Assembly: GCA_002102555.1 (NCBI GenBank)
Contig: MCFL01000002.1
Span: 744,001-808,000, forward strand
Direction: 5' to 3'
DNA length: 64,000 nucleotides
DNA from: Catenaria anguillulae PL171
Lineage: Eukaryota > Blastocladiomycota > Blastocladiomycetes > Blastocladiales > Catenariaceae
Positions 50,419-62,426 of this stretch are shown here, in pieces. How positions within the stretch are numbered: position 1 is the stretch's first letter; every line of letters starts with the position of its first letter. The position numbers and the translations under genes are program-made. Under the pieces are notes generated by a model. The model worked only from the letters and a program-made list of their open reading frames with translations, did not search any database and was not told the origin of the DNA.

Positions 50419-50861
50419 TCAAGCCGACCGGAAACCACCACCCGTCTATGATGGAGAGGGCACGACCCGTTAGTCAGCATTTTGATCTTGAATGCAGAAT
50501 GCACAACAATAGCGGAGAGTTGGGCGTACCTGCGGCCGGGCCACATCAATATCCTCATCGTCGACCAACCAAGCTAGATACACAACAGCGATGAGAAGAG
50601 AGTAAGGAATTCTGTGAAACCTTCATCAGGCGAACAAGCAGCGACAACAACGTCCGACACGAGCACGTCCGGGTCCATGGACAAGGGGTTTCCCGTGGAT
50701 CGTTGAACAAACCTCAAATCGACCGACTCGTCCAGGTCGCGCTTTGTGCGGTATGCCTTGACAACCTTGCTCCACTTTGTGGATACTTTGACACGGAAAT
50801 CGATTTGGGAATCTGCCTCTTCATAAATGTGTATCGTGATCTGCGCCTTGGAGTCTGCCAT
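50419..50861 (-). CDS. SUMO (small ubiquitin-like modifier) precursor, divergent
   Basis: Three minus-strand exons, 50621-50861, 50530-50573 and 50419-50445, join in phase to 103 residues. The fold reads QITIHIYEEADSQIDFRVKV, then STKWSKVVKAYRTK, DLRFVQRSTGNPLSMDPDVL, and after an insert WLVDDEDIDVARPQTGG. The last part matches SUMO's MEDxDxIDVxxEQTGG end. The 27-nt last exon encodes TGGGFRSA and stop, so the mature GG is followed by a five- or six-residue tail that SUMO protease (Ulp) would remove. Relative to yeast Smt3 there are about 12 extra residues before the DDEDIDV strand, and the N-terminal extension is short. If the first intron is not spliced, the frame ends at 50574 without GG. 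The QTGG reading strongly favours splicing. Confidence 0.7.
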
Positions 50862-52380
50862 GGTGATGATGTGGGAGTGCTGTGGAGGCGATTCCAGGCC
50901 GTTTCCTGTCTGCTGGGGTCTGCATACAAGTTGCCAGTGTTGTAAGCGAGTGATTGAGGGCACTGGAGGTCGAGTGGGTGAAGAGGAGAAAGGATCCATT
51001 CGCAGGGCTGGAGTTGAGTTTACCGAGCAATCCCGTTCGCCCACCACTCGAAAGTTGTTGGCTGTTGGGTGAAGGCTCAAAATGGTTGTGCCAGTGAGGG
51101 ATGAAGTCAGGCTCGGTCATGCGTTGCGAGACGGGAATGACATGTTGGAGATCGGATTGTGGGCGAGGAAAAGCAAAATGCATAGAGTACATGGCACACT
51201 CACATTACGAACTTTGATGGCAAATGCTGCACATGTGCTTTTTGATCACCTTGTGTCATGGTCTGCATTTGGTCTGTATGGTCTGCATTGTCTGCATTCG
51301 TTGACGATGAGAAATGGTCCGTCGATCAAGCAAGAATGCCGTGTTTGCGCTTGTCGCAACCCAGCCTTTCTGTTTGCTGTCGCACTGTCACGGTGGTTGG
51401 GTTTTTGCCGTACAAAGTCTCGAAGTTCGTCGCCAAAACTATTTGGCAAATCCGGAATGTGCCGGATCCTTCGCCATGGCATAACCGTGAAACCAATCGA
51501 GCCATCGACGCAACCAACAGCAGGAGCTTGTTCCCTCTCCCTCAATGCGGATGTTTGTCGCGTCAATGTATGGCGGCGTGGGAATGGAGGGATTTACAGA
51601 CGACGAGGAGAGCAGTGGCAAAAGTGGAAACAGACATGCCCATGATGGCGACTTGCAGAATGCCTGCGATGCAATTGGAGCCGCGGGTAGCATCGCAGAT
51701 TTGGCATGAGGTTGTCCAGAGCCCGCGTGTCACTGGTGTAGCAACGTGGTGAACTCTGAGGGGACCATGAATGGCTTAAGTCTTTCCATGACAGCACGTC
51801 GCCTGCTGAATGTTGGGAACCTGAAAGTGTAAGTCAAGACTTGATTTGTGATGGTGATGCTGGTTGTCGGCTGCCTGCACGCTGGTGTGGTGGGGTGACG
51901 GTGTCAAATCCTTTCAGACGAATGCTTGTGCCTCGGCTGTGCACACCGTCCCAATCCCTATTGTGCCCTATTCTATACAGAACCGGCATAAAGCATCGTG
52001 CCATCGTCAATGGGGAGCAAGGCCTTTGCGATGTCGGGGACCCGTGATGGATTGCGGTGGATCGATTTCGCTTTGCGGTTCAAAGTCTGAACGATAGCGC
52101 AATTACTTTGCGGAGCTCTTTCAAATCCAAGGCATTGCGGTAGGGTTGATCTAGTTCCACATTAGCTCATGAGAACATGTCTGCAGTGTCTCAAGGTGAA
52201 AACAGCTGGGCACACCCGCACTTCCACAAATACTGGGCGGAGAGCCTCTGAAACGGAAAACAGCGCAGCAGATCTCATTCCCACTGTCTCACTTGACTTG
52301 ATCCGATTCGTTCGCACTCGCAGTCGCACTCGCACTCGCACTCGCCATCCATCAATCTTTCATTCAATACTTCCATCATC
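50862..52380. other. Intergenic region, no gene recognised
   Basis: About 1.5 kb between the SUMO gene (minus) and the aminotransferase (plus). Frames at 51258-51752 (+) and 51439-51693 (-) overlap and show no motif. The final 80 bases hold the hexamer repeat listed separately. Confidence 0.4.
52313..52344 (+). repeat. Short hexanucleotide repeat in aminotransferase 5' leader
   Basis: About five tandem, slightly imperfect copies of CGCACT / CGCAGT end some 40 bases before the ATG at 52381. The repeat probably lies in the transcribed leader and may vary in length between strains. Confidence 0.75.
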
Positions 52381-54395
52381 ATGGACCGCCTTGACCAGCG
52401 CCTCGCCAAGTACAAGGGCTCCCAAGACGCACTCATCGACAAGATCCGCCGCAGTGTGGTTGGCCACGATGCTACCTTCACGACGCAACTCGGACTCACC
52501 CGCCGCCTCGTCTACTGCGACTACTTTGCATCTGGCCGGTCGCTTTCCTTTATCGAATCCACAATCCAAGACCACATTCTTCCCTTCTACGCCAACACAC
52601 ACACGACATCGACGCACACGGGTCTGTACACGACCAAACAACGCGAGCTGGCACGAGATGCGATTCGCCGGTCCGTCAACGCACCCAAGGACGAGTACGC
52701 CGTCATCTGGACGGGGAGCGGGTCCACATCTTCCATTCTGCACATGATTGGCGCACTGCGACTTTGGGACTTTAGCCGATGGAATACGACGAGCAACCCA
52801 CCCGTGGTCTTTGTATCGGTCATGGAACACCACTCCAACCTGCTCCCTGGCGTGAATGTGCTGCCAAACTCGTCACGATTCCAATGGACGCACAGGGTGT
52901 GGGACCGGACCTGGGCATTCTCGAGTCGCAGCTCAAGTTGCACAAGTCTGCGCCGCTGCTGATTGGCTCCTTTTCTGCGGGCTCCAACCTGACTGGCGTG
53001 CCCATGGACGTGCACCGGATCGCCAAGCTCATGCATGCGTACGACGGGCTCGTGTTTATCGACTATGCGGGCGTTGGCCCGTACGTGCCCATCAATGTGC
53101 GCGGCACTGTGTCGTACACCGACGCAGAAGCCGCGGACAAGGACGGTGTTCGTGTCTCTGTCCCTGATTGTCTCGATGCCGTGTACATTTCGCCGCACAA
53201 GTTTATTGGTGGCCCAGGAACTCCAGGTGTGCTGGTGGCGCACCGAGGGTTGTTGAGCGCATCGTCCACGCCGGCAAAACCAGGCGGCGGGTCTGTGCGG
53301 TGGGTGACCATGGATGCAACAGAGTACTTGACAGACCTGGAGGAACGCGAAGAGTCGGGCACACCCGACATTGTAGGCTCGATTCGGTGCGGGATGGCAT
53401 TTGCGGTGAAGGATGCAGTTGGTGCCGAGGCCATTCAGGCAAAAGAGTTCAAGACGGCTCGCAGGGTCATTGCGTCGCTCCGCAAGATGCCCAATTGATT
53501 TTGCTGGGCATCCCGAGGTCGATCGGGTCCCCGTCTTTTCGTTTGTGGTTCGATCGCCGTATGCGGCGGCAAGTGGGCGAGCACTGTTTTTGCACATGGG
53601 TTTGTGTCAACCATCTTGAATGACCTGTTTGGCATTCAAACAAGGGCAGGTGCATGTACGTTGTTCCACTGTTCTTGTCTCACATTGTTCGCATTATCAT
53701 GTCACTGACACTTGTGCACCGATTGATTGGTACTATAGGTGTGCCGGCTTGTTTGGCCAATACTTGCTCTCCATGAACGAAAAGGACGTGGCCGAAGTCC
53801 TCGGTGCCTGCTCTGGCCAACAGACCTGTTCGCTCGCTGCTAGTCCAAGTACAGTGACATGGTATCGTTACCACAGCCGGCACATCCACATCGTTTGACT
53901 CTGCCTACCAGCCAAGTAGCGGGGATATCGCCGTCTCCGATCCATGGCTCGACGTCTTCAAGCCGGGCTACGTCCGCCTGTCATTCAACTACTTTACCCC
54001 GTCGTCCGAAATCGACTATGTGCTCGCTGCCGTCGAGTTTGTGTCAACGCACGGCCACCTCATGCTGCCATACTATGCGGTCGACCCAAAGTCTGGTGCG
54101 TGGCGCCCGCGGCCCAATGTCGAGCTCCCAACATTTGAGGCACCCACAGCTGCAACACCCGTGGCTGCCGCCACGTCCAAGGTGAAAAGTGGTTGGGTCG
54201 CGCCCGAGACTGTAATGCGCACGCACTGAGTTCGGCCAATCTGTTTGTGCGCTTGGATCGAGTGCGCGCCATGTGCGAGAGATTGCAAGCGATGTGGCGA
54301 GCGAGTTTGAGCGGCAGGTCGGCAGCGAAGAGAGGGCAAGGTTGAGGCGGTTTGCGCTGCCAAAGGATGTGTGCGAGTATGTTCGGTTCAAGTGA
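52381..54395 (+). CDS. Class V PLP-dependent aminotransferase (cysteine-desulfurase-like fold), copy 1
   Basis: From ATG 52381 the protein reads RRLVYCDYFASGRSLSFIES, PFYANTHTTSTHTGLYTT, TGSGSTSSILHMIGAL and VMEHHSNLLPW. It continues with DAQGVGPDLGILESQL, LVFIDYAGVGPYVPINVRGT, and the PLP lysine in AVYISPHKFIGGPGTPGVLV. This is the class V subgroup with an FASGRSLSFIE..Y.NTHT start, seen in algae, oomycetes and other protists. Its substrate is not known to me. An intron lies at 53656-53738. The frame is broken near 52845, 53495, 53508 and 53590 and again beyond 53840. At 53495 and later sites, comparison with copy 2 shows small deletions in copy 1; the 52845 site lies outside the copy 2 sequence seen here. 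The C-terminal helical end (NLFVRLDRVRAMCE.. to VCEYVRFK) is read in a further frame to TGA 54393-54395. The gene is either damaged by assembly or decaying beside an intact copy. Confidence 0.75.
52856..54374 (+). repeat. Inverted duplication, arm 1
   Basis: Base-for-base similar to the reverse complement of 62448-64000. The match ends sharply after 'aaaggatgtgtgc' at 54374. On the other side, position 52856 corresponds to 64000, so the arm continues past the window. This arm is about 34 bases shorter because it lacks many one- to three-base pieces. Confidence 0.9.
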
Positions 54396-54733
54396 GATGT
54401 GGCACATTGAGAGAACACTGTTCTAATACATGATATTTGAACGTACACAATGAATTACTCTCCCTGTCTCAATGTTGCCGACACCATGAGCGAAAGCAAG
54501 CAACGAGCGGTAATCTTCTGCTCGGATGCGAAGTGAAGAACAAGACATGCTTTACTGTACATGCGAACGAAACTCAACAAAATCTTGTGTACGGCAACGG
54601 AATCGCAACGATAATGTGTACATATGTACAAATGGTGGGGAAACTCCCCACCCCGCGCCCCACTCACGGGATCCGCGCCGGCTGCTGATGGCCGCCTTGC
54701 ATCGACTCACCAATGTCCGCATTGTTCTCCACG

Positions 54734-57334
54734 TCATCCCCCATGACGCAAAAAAGTCGGACGGGTAAGGCAACGGCTGGCCAACCCCGCCGGCAAATGT
54801 GCATGCCCACCGGCATCGCGTCGAATCGCCATAGCACCAAACCCATGATCCACCACCGTCACATGCCTCAACAAAGGCTCCTCCTCATTCGCGCCATCCA
54901 CATTACCACTTGTCCCGCGTGCATGTGCCTCGCCCGGCCCGCCACCGGGCTTGCAATCCCCATCGCCAAAACTTGCAATCCACACCACACCACACACAAC
55001 CAAGCAATCGCATCGGGTACCAGCGCATTCAACGTTGCGACTTTGACCACGGGAATGGGCACCATGGGACTTGCGCCCTCACCCTCCATGCGCTGTGCGT
55101 ACACGCTTTCGCCCGTGGGCAAGTCCACTGACATGGTCCCCCATGACGGGCAACGCACCACGGTCATGCCGTGGATGCAGACACTTGTTGTGCGTGGAGG
55201 CGGTGGGTTGGGCCGAGCGAGCCCCATGTCCATGACTAAAACAATGCGCGAGAGCGATGTTCAGTTGAGGCTTCAAAACAGAAAATCGACACTGTCGCAA
55301 GACGTACCGGCATGATCAATACATCCGCCGTTCTCGCAACCTGATGTACCCACCCGTCGAAATCGCCGTCCAAGCAGATGGCCACAGCTACCTTGACGCC
55401 ATCCACTTGCACCATGGGCGGGCTTGGCGCACGTCCAGGCTGAATGTCGCCCTCCACATCAAACACGGGATGCACCTTGACGTAATCCAAGACCACGTCG
55501 CCGCGCGGACTCACCATAGTCAACTTGTTCTTGCCTACCCACTTGCTCCCTTCTGGGTGTCGTCCTCGCCATCGGGCGTACGGGGGGCAGGCGGGGCGGC
55601 GGCATCAAGCTCGGCAACCCGGCAGGTTCCCAATACGCCAGCGCCAGCCACACGTGATGTGCCTTTGCCACCTTTAGTGCATGCTCCATCAATGCGGCGC
55701 GCTCGTACTCCGAGGCACTCGGGTTGCCTCTTCGCTCCACATGATGAGCGTGGACCAGCACGTTGGTGGTGGCGTTGCGTGCGGACGAGGCCGCATTGGC
55801 AAGTACTTGGGTGGCCTTCCACAGGTCGCGCGCGGGTGCTTGGTGGTTGACGATGCATCCAAGGTGCAGAGGCGTGGCGGCGCATCGGTGGCGGAGCCAA
55901 GGGCGAGTGGTGAGGCAGGCGGCGGATCACGAGTGATGTGTAAGTTGCCAGGAGCATGAGCGTGACGAGGACACGGGCGAGAACCGTGGCGAGTCGGGTT
56001 GCCGAGTCGTTCCCACAGGCAAATGCACGTGACGTCGAGGGCAAGTGTGTCGAAGCCGTGACCGAGTGGCCGACGTATCTTGTGTGCGTGCTCGCGTGTG
56101 ATGCGGTGGAATCGCACTGCTTGTTCCATGGCCGCGGGTGGACCCACCGGGGATGATGCTTGCGCGGTGCAACTCCCGCTGCCAACACCGAATATCCGGC
56201 GCATGGCCGGCAGGAATGCACGGGCATGCCCAACATCTTTGCGTCGCCAGTTGTGGGCCGTGACATGCCGCCCGTGGTCGCGTTGGTCGACGAGTTACCC
56301 GTGGTGGCCGTTGGCGGACGCAGGGGTGTGGCGGGCACGGAAGGGATGCCTGATTCGGCATACATGGACGATGAGATGCGGCGCGACAAGAGTCTGCCCA
56401 AGGGCGGCGGAGGTGGTGGTGCGGTACCGGAAGCGTGGAGATCCAGATCCGACATGGGCGGTGAGGAGACGAATGCATCGTGTGTGGCGGCCAGTGTGTA
56501 GGGCGATGCAGAGTGTATGCCGTCGAGGTAGTAGCCGGCGCAGTCGAGGGCAGCAGGCGAGTCGTTAGAGTGTGTACCGCCGAGCAGCGTGTGCGCAAGG
56601 GCAGAGACGAGCAGGGTGGAAAAGAGGGCAGTGACAAAGACAAGCCCGTGCAACCCCAGCAAGTTGAGAATGGCGGTCGACACGTCCGAGGTTGAAATGC
56701 CATCCGTGAGCGTGCCCCATGTGCCAAATGGGGACAGGTAGCGTGTGACAAGAAAGTTGGCTGCAGTGAGGGTTGCGGGAAATGCGAGCCAGCGCGAGCG
56801 CGTGGCCATGCGAGAGAGTAAGGCAAGAGGTGTGCGACTTGTCCAGCGAGGTGGCAACAACTTGAAGGTGCCAGGTGGAAGGCACAGCGGGCCGTGTTGC
56901 GAGAGCAGCGCGATCATGTACGGGAGCGCAGCAAAGAGTCCCAGAACAAGGCGTGCGGCCGGGTGAAGCGAGTCGACGAGCTGGCCATTGTCGTTGGGAG
57001 TTTGGAAGCCGCCAGCGTAGCCGAAGTAGTGGCCGAGAGCCAGTGCTGGCCAGGCGAGCAGGAGATTACGAATCCGGACAGTGGGCGAGAATGGGACATG
57101 CTCATGAGCATGATCATGATCAGAACCATGGATTGTTGCTGCAGTGGCTCTGTGAATCAAGGGACGGGCGAGTCCGCGGTGGTAGGCGAGCAGGGTAGGA
57201 AGCAAGAGCAGGGTCGAGAGTGGTGAGAGGGCCGCGTCGAGCGACGGGCCGGTGGCGGCGAGCAGCACCAAGAGGGCGAGCGGGACCACATGACCGGCCA
57301 AGACCCGCGGGATGCCGTGAGGAGGAAGCATCAT
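54734..57334 (-). CDS. Lnt-like membrane nitrilase (apolipoprotein N-acyltransferase-like)
   Basis: From ATG 57334 the minus strand encodes a multi-helix membrane domain (VLAGHVVPLALLVLLAATGP, LLLAWPALALGHYFGYAGGF, FPATLTAANFLVTRYLSPFG). Its TWGTLTDG motif is diagnostic of the Lnt N-terminal part. A disordered loop follows, then a last helix (RVLVTLMLLATYTSLVIRR), then a carbon-nitrogen hydrolase domain. Catalytic residues are all visible: Glu in LIMWSEEAT, Lys in VLDYVKVHPVFDVEG, Cys in VAVAICLDGDFDGWVHQ. The end contains MTVVRCPSWGTMSVDLPTG and VWIASFGDGDCKPGG, matching Lnt's final strand. Bacterial Lnt acylates lipoproteins. Eukaryotic relatives exist in fungi, but their acceptor is not established. 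The frame changes about four times in the second half (near 56200, 55750, 55540 and an intron near 55310), so exact coding joins are inferred. Confidence 0.65.
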
Positions 57335-59544
57335 TACTACGGTAGGCACTAGGCAGGGCAGGCAAGGCGATGCATCGAGTGAATGAATGGTCGAACCATG
57401 TTTATTACTTGAACGAATTCTTACATATTCATTTTCAGTCGACGTCCAATTCATTTCATACATAAAGATTCCAAGCTCATGTTTATGGCCGCAACACTAG
57501 CACAACCAACAAGGGGCGCGAAGCGCCCGATCCCTGACGTTCACGTGATGGGTCTATCGTCGTCGAAAATCATCAAGTATTGTCGCCGTCTGTGACGCTC
57601 AGTGGGAATGAGCCGTCTTAGAAACGCTATGCATTGTTCAAATCTTTCGATCTGTCATTACTATACGTCCGCCTGTAACGCCGTCCCCGGCTCTCGAAGT
57701 GCGTCGGCTCACCCTCCAGGGACGACCGATCTCAGTTCTCGCAACAGAACTGATCGCTATGCCAACCGCCGACCTAGCCTTCGAGAATGCATTGTTGGCC
57801 GACGGCCGTCAAGAAAACACTCGGCAACAAATCATGTGCCTGCAAGTAGTCTAGTCCCCTTCTTTTCCACTTCCTCTTTGCGCCCCACCATAACCAGAGC
57901 GACGACTGCCTTGCTTTGGCCGTGCACGGCCTCGTCCTTATCGCTGTACTTGCCATCATCGTTCCCAAACGATCCAACACCAACACCTCAAGGCCTGTCT
58001 GCTGCATGCCACCCTGTTTTTTGCACAGGAATCGTTCGCTTGATCACTGCACTGAACTTCTCCTTCATCTCCTTGTTGGCAAGGTCGACCATGTTTATCC
58101 ACCCGACCCGTATCCTGGTAACAACTGTAGCGAACGCTGCCCATTTTTGTCCATGCAAGCCTTGTGAAACCAATAGTAACATCTGGCCCAGGTTAGCGCA
58201 ACAGCTGCATCTGCCTTCGAATCGTCCACGCGCCGCCGGCGCGTTGGAACTGGAATATCCGTGCGAGGATGGACTCGGTTTACGAGATGTGAGATGTGCG
58301 TGGACGTGCATGACGACACAATCAGGTTGACCGATGTTGTTGATGTCTGCAAGCAAGGTTGATTGGTCGGTTCTTCCTTTTGCACATCGTGAGGCGGCAC
58401 TGGCGGTGACTGTAATACGCTGCATGCTGGTGTTGGGTCTTGTCTTTATGCTTGTCATTTCGGATACACTGAAAGCGTCACTCACATGTGGATCAGTTCA
58501 AGTGCAAATTTGTGGTGTTGGTGTGTTCGTCTTTGCGCTTGGCCTTGGCTGTTGGTGATTTCAGTTGCGGCTCATACAGCGGAAGATCCCCACAACTCGA
58601 ACCGGCGACGACAACAGGGCAGGTCAACGCCTTGAGTGTGTGATGCCTGTGTTCAGCTACTGTAAGAACAGGTTGTTGGGATCACGAGAAAAAGACACCA
58701 CTTTGGCCGGAATGCACTGAAAAGGCCAGGATGGCATGCACAGACAAATGATACCTTGCGTCTTGCCCAACATGATCTGCCCCTCGGTTTCTCAAAATTC
58801 GAGCGCAGGATTCAGAGCCAGCACGGACAAGGCTGGGAGAGGGGGGAAACGAGGTGTGGCTGTGACGTGTCGGCAGTTTGTGAACAGGCCAGGGGTCGAA
58901 CGGAAAAAGTGGCCGGCAGGAGTTGTTCAGGGTAATGGGTCGACTCTAATGCGGGTGAGTTCATGGTATTCCGATATGTAATATTTGCCTGGACCAATTT
59001 ACATGTAATGTTTTCGATTAGGATCAAAAACCGATCAGTCGCCGATCAGTTCTCAAGTTCATCACGTGTAGGCGTGGCTTGCTGCACCCGTCTCGTCCCT
59101 GCCTTCGGCGCTTCGCGCCCCTTGTTGGCACAACCCACAACTGCATGATGGTGATGGTGATCGGCAGCCTGCTCTTGCTCTCCTCTGGGCTGGCACGTGT
59201 TTGTTCCCACACCAGGATGATCCCAAGTGCATACGTACCCACAGCCACAGCCGCATGCATGATGCACGTCAAAGCAACTTGAAGGCAAGACTGGTTCAAG
59301 TACTTTGAGGAGAGCGAATGGCTCGCGAGCAATTGAACAGAGCCTACATATGTACACCACACAACCTCAAAACAAGACAAAAAGTCTGCGCGGCCCACCC
59401 CCTTATTTACCATCTCCAGTCGCCCTCTCATCGCTTCTCGCTTCTCGCATCGTGAACCCGAGTCGTTGACGCTCTGCTGTGCCGTCTCTTGTGATCTTCC
59501 CATCCTGTCCTATCCCATCCCTTGATCCTCTCCTCTCATCCGTC
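57335..59544. other. Long intergenic region, no gene recognised
   Basis: About 2.2 kb between the divergent Lnt-like and acidic-repeat genes. Short frames on both strands show no domain. The 150 bases before 59545 are C/T-rich leader. A short local duplication of 'ccgatcagt' occurs near 59030 and 59043. Confidence 0.4.
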
Positions 59545-62141
59545 ATGACCCCGTCAAACAACAACCGGCCCGCCCCGTCCGTGTCGGTCCTCGCTGCCCT
59601 CACCGTCCTTGGCCTGGCCGCCGCCGCCACCCTCTCGGCCTCGACCGCCGCCGCCATGTCCACGGGCGCCATCCGCCCCGGTGACAAGCCCCTTTCCCTC
59701 ACGGTATGCCATGTCATTTGTCTTGTGCCATCCATCTTTCCGTCCCACCCAGTCCATCAACGACTCAAACTGATCACTTGATTTAGGCTGCCGACGCGAC
59801 CTGCCCCGCCAACACCTCAACTCCGCCCAAATTCCCGCTCTTCCCACTGCCGCAAGCCCAAGTCTCATACAAGATCACATTGACCCCGACCACGCCCGCC
59901 GCTGGTGAGGGCTCGGCCACCACCAAGCGCATCGAAATCAAGGTGCCCGCCCAGCTGCTGCAATCCGACTTCAACTCGCTGGCCCTTGCCGCAGATGCCA
60001 CCTCGGGCGCAACCCGGTGGGTCAACCCAACCAACTTGCTCGAATTTGTCACGCGCATGCCCACCCTGCTTGCCAACGCGCAATTGCCCGCCAACATTCC
60101 CGTGGACCGCGCAACTCAACAGTTTGCCGACCTGATTGCCGACATTTTCGACGCAAAGGGCCACGAGCACGCCAACCCAACGGCGGGCGCCAAGGTCATC
60201 GGCGCATCCAACGTGTGGCAAGTGGCCATCTTGGCTTCGGACCAAGCATCCGACCTGTTTGAACGCACCGACAAGCCCAAACCGGGCGTGGGCGACAACC
60301 CGCAAGTGCTCAAGCTCAACCCATTTGCCGACAAGCGCGCCATCAATGTGCTCAAGGTTGTGGACCGCGTGCGCGACCGTGCCGAGGCGGCTCGCCAGCG
60401 CATGATGCTGACACCTGACACGGCCGCCATGCAGCGCGCGTTTGAACGCATTGACGGCGTCGGTTACTTGTTTTCCAACTTCCGCGAGCCGCAATGGGGT
60501 CAAGACTCGGTCAACTCGTACGCCATGTCGTTGCGTGACTTTGCACGCACCGTCGACCGCCACTTGACAAGGTTGCAGGGCAAGGCCGACGAAACACGCG
60601 GGTTCAAAGTCACGCACAAGTACAAGGTCACGACCACCACCACCAATGCAGACAAGGTCAAGGTGCTCGAGCAAGTGTTTAACACGCCCGGCGCACAGTT
60701 TACGGGCGCGTTTGGCGTGCTCCAGCAACAGCAAACCAGTCCCGTCAACCAGTTTGCCAATCCGGCCGTGTTGGGCGGGCCCGTCAAGACAAACAAGTTG
60801 GACGGGTGTGGCATTGACAATGTCCAGTTTACCGTGTATGCCAATGGCAACAAGATGATTCCTGTGCCCTACAAGGGGCCAAAGACATTTGCCACGACCG
60901 AGCCCATCCAGCAGCACGTGTACCGGTGGACGGTTCCCAGCGGTACGTACATCTTGCTCTCTTGGAGAAGTAGAGAGCAAATGCACTGAATTCTAAACCT
61001 CACTCGCGTACATTGAAAAAAAATGAAACTAGCCGACTCGTCGTCTGCCGCTGCCTCGCGGTCGCTGCAAAAGTCCATCATTGAATCTGCGCGGTCCACC
61101 AAGCAACTGCAATGGACGCTCGAGGCCATTGCCACGACCGAAGCCTCGGCGGGTTGCCCGCGTGTTCCCGTGGTGCCATTTGTCGTCAACGGCGTTGTCC
61201 CCTGCTCCCCGCCGCTCAAGGACGTGACGCCCACCAAGGAGCCAAAGCCGTCGCCCACGGCTGCCGGGCAAAAGCCAACGTCTACGGCATCTGCGGATAA
61301 GGACAAGGTCAAGGACAAGAAGGGCAAAAAGGCAAAGAACAAAGGCAAGGGCAGCAACAAGCCAGCCGATAAGGACGCCAAGATGGGCGACGACAAGGAC
61401 AAGCAAAAGACGGCCGCTAAGGCCAAGGTCGTCAAGTGCAAGTCGCGGTGCTCTGCCGGGTGCCGCGCAAGGTGCGAAGACATGTGCGAGGACCGGTGTG
61501 AAGACCGGTACGGGTTCAATGTACGCCGTGGAGGATGCTCGAGCTGCGCCTCGCCATGTGCGCGTCGCAGTGCCTCCATGCGCCGCGCGTGTGCGCTGGC
61601 CAATGAGCCAGTGACCGAGGAGCAAGCTGCAGCACCTGGCACGCAGTTCTCGCAAGAAGAGGATGCAGTTGGCGAGGAAACCGACTTTGCGTTTACAGAC
61701 GCGTCGGCTGTGGACGAGGACGCCTTTGAGGGTGCTTCGGACGACGGGGCCGATGAGCAGGACTTCTCGGTTGATGAGGATGCAGCCGACGAGGCAGATT
61801 TCTCGCTGGACGATTTGGTGGATGAGGATGCCGCCGATGAGGAGGGGGCCGACGAGGCGGATTTCGCGGCCGAGGATTCCATCGACGAGGACGCAATTGA
61901 CGAGGAGGGGGCCGACGAGGCAGACTTTTCGGTCGAGGACAACTTTGATGAGGATGGCGCCGACGAGGCCGATTTCTCTGCCGATGACGCTTTGGACGAG
62001 GATGCCCTCGAGGAGACGGATTTCGCGGCCGAGGATTTGCTTGATGAGGATGCAATTGAGGATGATGGCGCCGAGGAGTTTGCGTTGGGCGACAATTTGG
62101 CCGATTTGTTGGATGAGGAGTCGTTTGAAGACGACGCCTAA
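59545..62141 (+). CDS. Secreted multi-region protein ending in acidic repeats, copy 2
   Basis: Three exons (59545-59703, 59787-60942, 61033-62141) join in phase to 807 residues. The N-terminus has a hydrophobic signal segment (VSVLAALTVLGLAAAATLSA). A folded region of about 380 residues follows (AQVSYKITLTPTTPAAG, VPAQLLQSDFNSLALAADAT, INVLKVVDRVRDRAEAARQR, DGVGYLFSNFREPQWGQDSV) with few Cys. Then comes a Lys-rich stretch (KDKVKDKKGKKAKNKGKGSN), and a Cys/Arg cluster (CKSRCSAGCRARCEDMCEDR then CSSCASPCARR). The last 170 or so residues are strictly acidic repeats with the same DEADFS..DD..DEDA unit as the protein at 26257. Adjacent strongly basic and strongly acidic blocks are striking. No known family is recognised. 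An extracellular matrix, wall or adhesive role is a guess from composition and the signal peptide. Confidence 0.8.
61670..62138 (+). repeat. Coding tandem repeat: acidic DEADF units
   Basis: Degenerate units of 42-54 nt encode (D/E)EADF(S/A)xxDxxDEDAxDE. At least six units are recognisable by eye (starting near the DFS/DFA codons at 61762, 61798, 61861, 61924, 61972 and 62023). The related array in 26680-26960 has the same unit but more diverged. Confidence 0.8.
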
Positions 62142-62426
62142 GGAGTTTGTGCTCGATACCCTTCAGAAAAATGGGCGACGTGTCGTTGCCATGAATGGAA
62201 AGCGCGCGCATTTGTCAGTTTGCCCATTGTTTGTGTGAGTGTATGCCGTTTTGTCTGCACTTTTTGGTGTTTACCCCAGGAGTCTTTTCTCAACACTCAA
62301 GAGCTGCACAGCTCAAACAAACAAATACTTCATTGCTTTATCATGCATATATTCATCAATGGATATCAAGTGTCGCTGCATTCTTGGAGTCGGTTACCGA
62401 CTCGATCTCTCCGCAGCGTCAGAGCT

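Noticed and set aside
60869-62095. 408-residue minus-strand Ser/Ala/Lys-rich frame (and the similar one at 26637-27011)
   Set aside because: Both are antisense shadows of the acidic repeat arrays (GAC/GAG codons read as Ser codons).
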